In this document: positions 23,524-27,480 of the stretch, in pieces | How positions within the stretch are numbered: the stretch's first letter is position 1 | Layout of the letters: each line of letters starts with the position of its first letter | Assembly: GCF_040394755.1 (NCBI RefSeq) | Contig: NZ_JBEBRQ010000042.1 | Source: Castellaniella defragrans_A | GTDB lineage: Bacteria > Pseudomonadota > Gammaproteobacteria > Burkholderiales > Burkholderiaceae_B | Direction: 5' to 3' (one strand) | Length of the DNA stretch: 27,480 bases | The notes under the pieces: model-generated | Seen by the model: the letters and a program-made list of their open reading frames with translations, nothing else | What the model was told of the DNA's origin: nothing | The model's database searches: none | Made by a program: the position numbers and the translations under genes

Positions 23524-25341
23524 ATGTCCGATACGATCATCTCCCTGGCCCAGGCACAGCTCGCCTACGGTCACCACCCCCTGCTTGATCATGCCGACCT
23601 GGCCATCCAGGCGGGCGAACGCATCGGCCTGATCGGCCGCAACGGCGCAGGCAAATCCTCGCTGCTGCGCATTCTCGATGGCCGCTCACAGCTCGACGAC
23701 GGCGAGATCCGGCGCAAAGGCGGGTTGCGCGTAGCCACCGTCGAACAAGAACCCGAACTGCCCGGGGACCTCACTGTGCTCGAAACCCTCTGCGGCGACA
23801 TGCTCGACGCCGAGGACTGGGGGCGCCCGGCACGCGCCAACGCACTCATCGATTCCCTCGGCCTGCACGCACAGGCGCCGATCGCCGGCCTGTCGGGCGG
23901 CATGCGCAAACGCGTCGCACTGGCGCGCGCCCTGGTCGGGGAACCCGATCTGCTGTTGCTCGACGAGCCCACCAACCATCTGGACTTCGACGGCATCACC
24001 TGGCTCGAAGGCCTGCTGCTGGCCGCGCGGATCGCCGTGGTGATCATCACCCACGACCGCCGCTTCCTCGACGTGGTCGCCACGCGCATCATCGAGCTGG
24101 ACCGCGGACGACTATTGAGTTTTCCCGGAAACTTCAGCGCCTGGCAGGCGCGCAAGGCGCAATGGCTGGAATCCGAGCGTCTGGCCGAAGCCCGGTTCGA
24201 CAAGCTCCTCAGCCAGGAGGAAGTCTGGATCCGCAAAGGCGTCGAGGCCCGCCGGACCCGCAATGAGGGCCGCGTCAGGCGCCTGGAGGCCCTGCGCCGC
24301 GAACGCGCCGCCCGCCGCGAGCAGCAAGGCCTGGTCCGCTTCTCGCTGGCCGACGGCCAGCGCTCGGGCAAACTCGTCGCCGAACTGCGCGGCATCACGC
24401 ACGGCTACGGCGACCGGACTCTGATCCGCGGCCTCGACGCCACCATCCAGCGCGGCGACCGCATCGGCATCATCGGCCCCAATGGCGCAGGCAAGACCAC
24501 CCTGCTGCGCATCATCCTGGGCGAGCTGGCGCCCGACCATGGCTCGGTGCGCCTGGGCACCCAATTGTCCATCGGTTATTTCGACCAGATGCGCGGTATG
24601 CTGGACGACAACGCCACCCTGGCGGACACCATCAGTCCAGGCAGCGAATGGGTCGAGATCGGCGGCCAGCGCAAGCATGTCATGAGCTATCTCGAGGATT
24701 TCCTCTTTCCGGCCAGCCGCGCCCGTTCGCCGGTTTCAAGCCTGTCGGGCGGCGAGCGGGCGCGGCTGGCCCTGGCGCGCATGTTCGCGCAACCGCACAA
24801 TGTCCTGGTTCTGGACGAACCCACCAACGACCTGGACATCGAGACTCTGGAACTGCTCGAATCCCTGCTGCAGGACTTTGGCGGCACCGTGCTGCTGGTC
24901 AGCCACGACCGCAGCTTCCTGGACAACGTCGTGACCCAGACCCTCGTCGCCGAAGGCGACGGCTTGTGGCGGGAGTACGTGGGCGGCTACGAAGACTGGA
25001 TCGCCCAGCGCCCCGCGCCGGATTGCGCCAGACGCCCGCAATCCGAGGCACGCGGCCCGGCCCCCTCCCGAGCCGAAACCAGTGTCAAGCCAGATACTGC
25101 CGCCCAGACCCGCAAAAACCGCCTGGCCCCCTGGGAAGCGCAAGAACTGGATGCCCTGCCAGGACGCATCGCCGAACTGGAAGCCGAACAATCACGCCTC
25201 GCTGTGCGCCTGTCCGATCCTGATCTCTACCGCGCGGGGCCACAAGAGGCCGAGTCCGTTCAACAGGCGATCACGGCCGTGGAGGCGCAGCTCGAAGCGA
25301 GCTACGCCCGCTGGGAACTCCTGGAGGAAAAAAAGGGTTAG
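23524..25341 (+). CDS. uup: Uup, ABC-F family ATPase
   Basis: Uup is a soluble ABC-F protein with two ATPase domains and no membrane part. Family members act on ribosomes or branched nucleic acids, and E. coli uup mutants show raised transposon excision. The 605-residue protein has Walker A GRNGAGKS at 38-45 with signature LSGGMRKR at 123-130, the ABC-F linker at about 200-285, and a second Walker A GPNGAGKT at 318-325 with LSGGERAR at 407-414. A C-terminal coiled-coil domain (about 530-605, ending ARWELLEEKKG) separates Uup from EttA. The frame is open upstream through rnpB, so I use the ATG at MSDTIISLAQ. No strong ribosome binding site is visible. It is divergent from rnpB (80 bp) and convergent with pyrC. 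Confidence 0.94.
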   Translation: MSDTIISLAQAQLAYGHHPLLDHADLAIQAGERIGLIGRNGAGKSSLLRILDGRSQLDDGEIRRKGGLRVATVEQEPELPGDLTVLETLCGDMLDAEDWGRPARANALIDSLGLHAQAPIAGLSGGMRKRVALARALVGEPDLLLLDEPTNHLDFDGITWLEGLLLAARIAVVIITHDRRFLDVVATRIIELDRGRLLSFPGNFSAWQARKAQWLESERLAEARFDKLLSQEEVWIRKGVEARRTRNEGRVRRLEALRRERAARREQQGLVRFSLADGQRSGKLVAELRGITHGYGDRTLIRGLDATIQRGDRIGIIGPNGAGKTTLLRIILGELAPDHGSVRLGTQLSIGYFDQMRGMLDDNATLADTISPGSEWVEIGGQRKHVMSYLEDFLFPASRARSPVSSLSGGERARLALARMFAQPHNVLVLDEPTNDLDIETLELLESLLQDFGGTVLLVSHDRSFLDNVVTQTLVAEGDGLWREYVGGYEDWIAQRPAPDCARRPQSEARGPAPSRAETSVKPDTAAQTRKNRLAPWEAQELDALPGRIAELEAEQSRLAVRLSDPDLYRAGPQEAESVQQAITAVEAQLEASYARWELLEEKKG

Positions 25342-25404
25342 GGCCAGCGCGCAACGGTCCGCGAGGCCCCTTCGCGCCGCCGGCCAGGTCCAGACGGCAT
25401 CGGC

Positions 25405-26469
25405 TCAACCAAGCACCCGCCAGGGCAGCGACTCGCCCGCCGCCAGAGGGACCACCACATCGTCCCCCAGGGGCAATTCGGATGGAATCCCGGTATCGAT
25501 GCGTTCGAGCGTCAAGGTGGCGTCATTGACCGGCAAGCCATAGAACGCCGGTCCATTGTGGCTGGCAAAGGCCTCGAGCCGATCGAGCCGCCCCACGGAA
25601 TCGAACGCCGTGGCATACAACGCCATGGCATGACGCGCGGTGTAACAGCCCGCACAGCCACAATCCTGTTCCTTTGCTCCCCGGGAATGCGGCGCGCTGT
25701 CAGTGCCCAGGAAAAACCGCGCGCTGCCGCCGGTCGCCGCATTGAGCAGCGACCGGCGATGTTTTTCGCGCTTGAGCACAGGCAGGCAATACCAATGGGG
25801 TCTCAAGCCGCCCTTGAACAAGGCGTTGCGGCTGTACAGCAGGTGGTGCGCGGTGATCGTGGCGGCAACGGGCCCGGACGCCTCGGTGACGTAATCCACG
25901 CCCTCCAGGGTCGTGAGGTGTTCGAAAACCACCTTCAGCTCGGGGAAAGCGCGGCGCAGCGGAAGCATGACACGCTCGATGAAAACCACCTCGCGGTCGA
26001 AAATGTCCACCTCTGGATCAGTCACCTCGCCATGCACCAGCAAAGGCATGCCGTGACGCTGCATGGCCTCCAGTACGCCGCCGCAGCGCCCCAGCAGATC
26101 CGTGACGCCGGCATCGGAATGCGTGGTCGCACCGGCTGGATACAGCTTGACGCCGTGAACGAAGCCGGACTCGCGCGCGCGCAGAATCTCGTCGGGGGCT
26201 GTATGGTCCGTCAGGTAGAGCGTCATCAAGGGCTGGAAGGCCGTGGCGCCATCCTCCCCCAGCGCGACGAGCGCGGCCAGAATGCGATCGCGATAGGCGG
26301 CCGCCTGCGCCGTGGTCGTCACCGGCGGCTTGAGGTTGGGCATGATGATCGCCCGGCCGAACTGGCGGGCGCTATCGCCGACCACCGACCTCAATACCGC
26401 GCCGTCACGCAGGTGCAGGTGCCAGTCATCGGGCTGACGGATCGTGAAAGTCTGCGACGGAACGCGCAT
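25405..26469 (-). CDS. pyrC: Dihydroorotase, PyrC type
   Basis: PyrC closes carbamoyl aspartate to dihydroorotate in pyrimidine synthesis. The 354-residue product resembles the E. coli homodimeric enzyme (348) along its whole length. Metal ligands are visible: His17 and His19 in DDWHLHLRDG, Lys108 in VKLYPAGATT (the carboxylated lysine), His146 in LLVHGEVT, His184 in VFEHLTT, and Asp257 in FLGTDSAPHS. GGAG lies 6 bases before the ATG. It is a single gene between convergent uup and the divergent SWIB gene, so it likely has its own promoter in the 120-bp gap. Confidence 0.98.
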   Translation of the reverse strand: MRVPSQTFTIRQPDDWHLHLRDGAVLRSVVGDSARQFGRAIIMPNLKPPVTTTAQAAAYRDRILAALVALGEDGATAFQPLMTLYLTDHTAPDEILRARESGFVHGVKLYPAGATTHSDAGVTDLLGRCGGVLEAMQRHGMPLLVHGEVTDPEVDIFDREVVFIERVMLPLRRAFPELKVVFEHLTTLEGVDYVTEASGPVAATITAHHLLYSRNALFKGGLRPHWYCLPVLKREKHRRSLLNAATGGSARFFLGTDSAPHSRGAKEQDCGCAGCYTARHAMALYATAFDSVGRLDRLEAFASHNGPAFYGLPVNDATLTLERIDTGIPSELPLGDDVVVPLAAGESLPWRVLG

Positions 26470-26501
26470 GGAATGCTCCGAGAAAGAATTGATTCATGAA
26501 A

Positions 26502-26529
26502 ATAATATGTAATCCGCTTTGTCTTTCAG
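26502..26529 (-). promoter_or_regulatory. pyrC: Candidate promoter of pyrC
   Basis: TATTAT (26502-26507, minus strand, 5 of 6) could be the -10, with the weak -35 CTGAAA (26524-26529) 16 bp upstream. It would give a leader of about 25-30 bases. The -35 is poor. Confidence 0.4.
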
Positions 26530-26547
26530 GGAAACACGCGGTATGCT
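26519..26547 (+). promoter_or_regulatory. Candidate promoter of the SWIB gene
   Basis: TTGTCT (26519-26524) and TATGCT (26542-26547) are separated by 17 bp, each matching 4 of 6 consensus bases, 43 bp before the start codon. It overlaps the candidate pyrC -35 on the other strand. Confidence 0.45.
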
Positions 26548-26589
26548 GCGAGGGCATCATATTTTCCAACGAAGAAGGAGCCCGTTTCC

Positions 26590-26862
26590 ATGGCAACCAC
26601 CGAAAAGTCCGCGCGCAAACCTAACGCCGCCTTTATGAAGCCGCTGACCCCCAGCGCCACGCTGGCCGCGGTCATCGGCAACGAAGCCGTACCCCGCACC
26701 GAGGTCACCAAGCGCATCTGGGACTACATCAAGAAAAACAACCTGCAAGATCCCAAAAATCGCCGCAACATCAATGCCGATGCCAAGCTCAAGCCCTTGT
26801 TCGGCAAAGACCAGGTCTCAATGTTCGAACTGACCAAACTGGTCAGCCAGCACCTGAAGTAA
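26590..26862 (+). CDS. SWIB/MDM2 domain protein
   Basis: This 90-residue basic protein is almost entirely one SWIB domain, the fold of the eukaryotic SWI/SNF subunit BAF60 and of MDM2. The visible family pattern is FMKPLTPSATLAAVIG, the helix PRTEVTKRIWDYIKKNNLQDP, then NRRNINADAKLKPLFGKD and a final helix MFELTKLVSQHLK. The short N-terminus is Lys/Ala-rich. Such small proteins occur in Chlamydia and many proteobacteria; their role is not established, and a nucleic acid or nucleoid link is only a guess. GAAGGAG stands about 11 bases before the ATG. It is a lone gene, divergent from pyrC, with a candidate promoter in front. Confidence 0.92.
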   Translation: MATTEKSARKPNAAFMKPLTPSATLAAVIGNEAVPRTEVTKRIWDYIKKNNLQDPKNRRNINADAKLKPLFGKDQVSMFELTKLVSQHLK

Positions 26863-26882
26863 TTCAGCCGCGCTCCCGAGTG

Positions 26883-26901
26883 GCCGGATCGTGGATCCGG
26901 C
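26883..26901. terminator. Inverted repeat between convergent genes
   Basis: A perfect 8-bp stem (GCCGGATC/GATCCGGC) with a 3-base loop lies 20 bp after the SWIB gene stop and 50 bp beyond the stop of the opposing membrane-protein gene. It has no T run, so it may be a bidirectional weak terminator or a 3' end structure. Confidence 0.4.
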
Positions 26902-26951
26902 ATACTCCGGGCCCGCCTCCAGCCCAGGCATCATCGGAAAATTCCGAAAAA

Positions 26952-27317
26952 TCAGAATCCGGGTAGAGGCGTTTCGCCAGCGACGTGGGCCAGCCAGCCC
27001 TTGGCGATCCGATAAACGATCCAGATGACCGCCAGCAGCCCGGCTACCCAGCCGATGTACACCCACGCGGTCGCCACGCTGAGCACCAGCCACAGCAGTC
27101 CCCACCAGAATGTCTGGATGATCCAGTCGATATGGCCGGCATAGACCGTCCCGATCGCATCGCCGCGCTTGAGATAGGCCAGGACCACGGCCGCGATGAC
27201 GGCCACGCCGAAGAACCCGCAAGTCACGACGCCGACGGCAAAGAGGGCGTACATCAGGTGGATGAGCTGACGCATGGTCAGCCCATTTTCGTTTTCGGGG
27301 GTGTCTCCCTGTGTCAT
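26952..27317 (-). CDS. Small membrane protein, DUF4870-like
   Basis: The 121-residue product has three hydrophobic segments: about residues 19-44 (LIHLMYALFAVGVVTCGFFG onward), about 65-85 (IIQTFWWGLLWLVLSVATAW), and about 85-105. Between the first two is a loop with YLKRGDAIGTVYAGHIDWIIQTFWW, a pattern I associate with small DUF4870-type proteins of Neisseria and Pseudomonas (from memory, not searched). No function is known. I chose the start MTQGDTPENEN, with AGGAG 8 bases upstream, over an ATG seven codons earlier that would take in the ribosome binding site. It is convergent with the SWIB gene and downstream of the 5S rRNA terminator. Confidence 0.8.
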   Translation of the reverse strand: MTQGDTPENENGLTMRQLIHLMYALFAVGVVTCGFFGVAVIAAVVLAYLKRGDAIGTVYAGHIDWIIQTFWWGLLWLVLSVATAWVYIGWVAGLLAVIWIVYRIAKGWLAHVAGETPLPGF

Positions 27318-27370
27318 CGGGGGGTCTCCTAGGCGCACCCGTGCGCAAAGTCAGTTGCTGTCAGAGTCCC

Positions 27371-27399
27371 ATTTTACCGTCATAACAGCCTGCTGCCAG
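27371..27399 (-). promoter_or_regulatory. Candidate promoter of the small membrane protein gene
   Basis: TAAAAT (27371-27376, 5 of 6) and CTGGCA (27394-27399, 4 of 6) are separated by 17 bp on the minus strand. They lie between the rRNA terminator and the gene, 54 bp before the start codon. A GCGCAC/GTGCGC hairpin (27333-27346) would lie in the leader, just upstream of the ribosome binding site. Confidence 0.5.
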
Positions 27400-27402
27400 A
27401 AT

Positions 27403-27438
27403 AAAAAAACCCCCGCAAGTATTTCTTGCGGGGGTTTT
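27403..27438 (-). terminator. Intrinsic terminator of the rRNA operon
   Basis: A perfect 10-bp GC-rich stem (27410-27419 with 27425-27434) and 5-base loop is followed on the minus strand by seven T (27403-27409). It starts about 12 bases beyond the 5S 3' end. On the plus strand four T follow, so it may work in both directions. Confidence 0.93.
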
Positions 27439-27446
27439 GCATAAGA

Positions 27447-27480
27447 GCCTGACGATGACCTACTTTCACAGATGTCCATC
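27447..27480 (-). rRNA. rrf: 5S ribosomal RNA, 3' end only
   Basis: Read on the minus strand, the last 34 bases are the 3' end of a betaproteobacterial 5S rRNA, with GTGAAAGTAGGTCATCGTCA followed by GGC. The rest lies beyond the right edge, so an rrn operon transcribed towards this window ends here. The exact 3' base is uncertain by one or two positions. Confidence 0.92.

Overview
The window is a high-GC chromosomal segment from a betaproteobacterium, most likely of the family Alcaligenaceae (Bordetella, Achromobacter, Castellaniella and relatives). The reasons are the LpxC, FtsZ, PyrC and Uup sequences, a betaproteobacterial-type 5S rRNA 3' end, a single reading frame that joins MurE to MurF (an arrangement known from Bordetella), and a GC-rich tandem intergenic repeat of a kind I recall from this family. 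Genus cannot be fixed from the sequence alone.

Layout, left to right. Positions 1-197 hold two copies of a 77-bp-period repeat downstream of secA. From 198 to 22739 lies a nearly complete division and cell wall (dcw) cluster with its usual tail. All of it is on the minus strand except dciA. Read in transcription order it is mraZ, rsmH, ftsL, ftsI, murE-murF fusion, mraY, murD, ftsW, murG, murC, ddl, ftsQ, ftsA, ftsZ, then lpxC, (dciA on the plus strand), an M23 peptidase gene and secA. Positions 22740-23041 are the AT-richer control region of mraZ, with four 10-bp-spaced MraZ-type boxes. Next come rnpB (RNase P RNA, minus) and, divergent from it, uup (ABC-F ATPase, plus). Then pyrC (minus), a small SWIB-domain gene (plus), a small membrane protein gene (minus), a strong terminator, and the 3' tip of a 5S rRNA gene (minus) that runs off the right edge.

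How the genes work together. MurC, MurD and the MurE-MurF fusion add the stem peptide to UDP-MurNAc, and Ddl supplies D-Ala-D-Ala. MraY and MurG make lipid I and lipid II. FtsW and FtsI polymerise and crosslink septal wall. FtsQ and FtsL link the periplasmic enzymes to the cytoplasmic FtsA/FtsZ ring. LpxC commits precursor to lipid A, the M23 protein is a probable wall hydrolase or hydrolase regulator, and SecA drives export. MraZ is the cluster's own transcriptional regulator and RsmH methylates 16S rRNA. Genes from rsmH to ftsA are packed with overlaps or tiny gaps: eight stop/start pairs share bases in the ATGA/GTGA pattern, so translational coupling is likely.

The window is mostly ordinary core genome. 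I found no mobile element, CRISPR array, tRNA or clearly new system. The observations most worth checking are the MurE-MurF junction, the phased MraZ operator that merges with the mraZ ribosome binding site, family-atypical insertions in MurD and RsmH, the SWIB-domain gene, and the compact divergent dciA/M23 pair.
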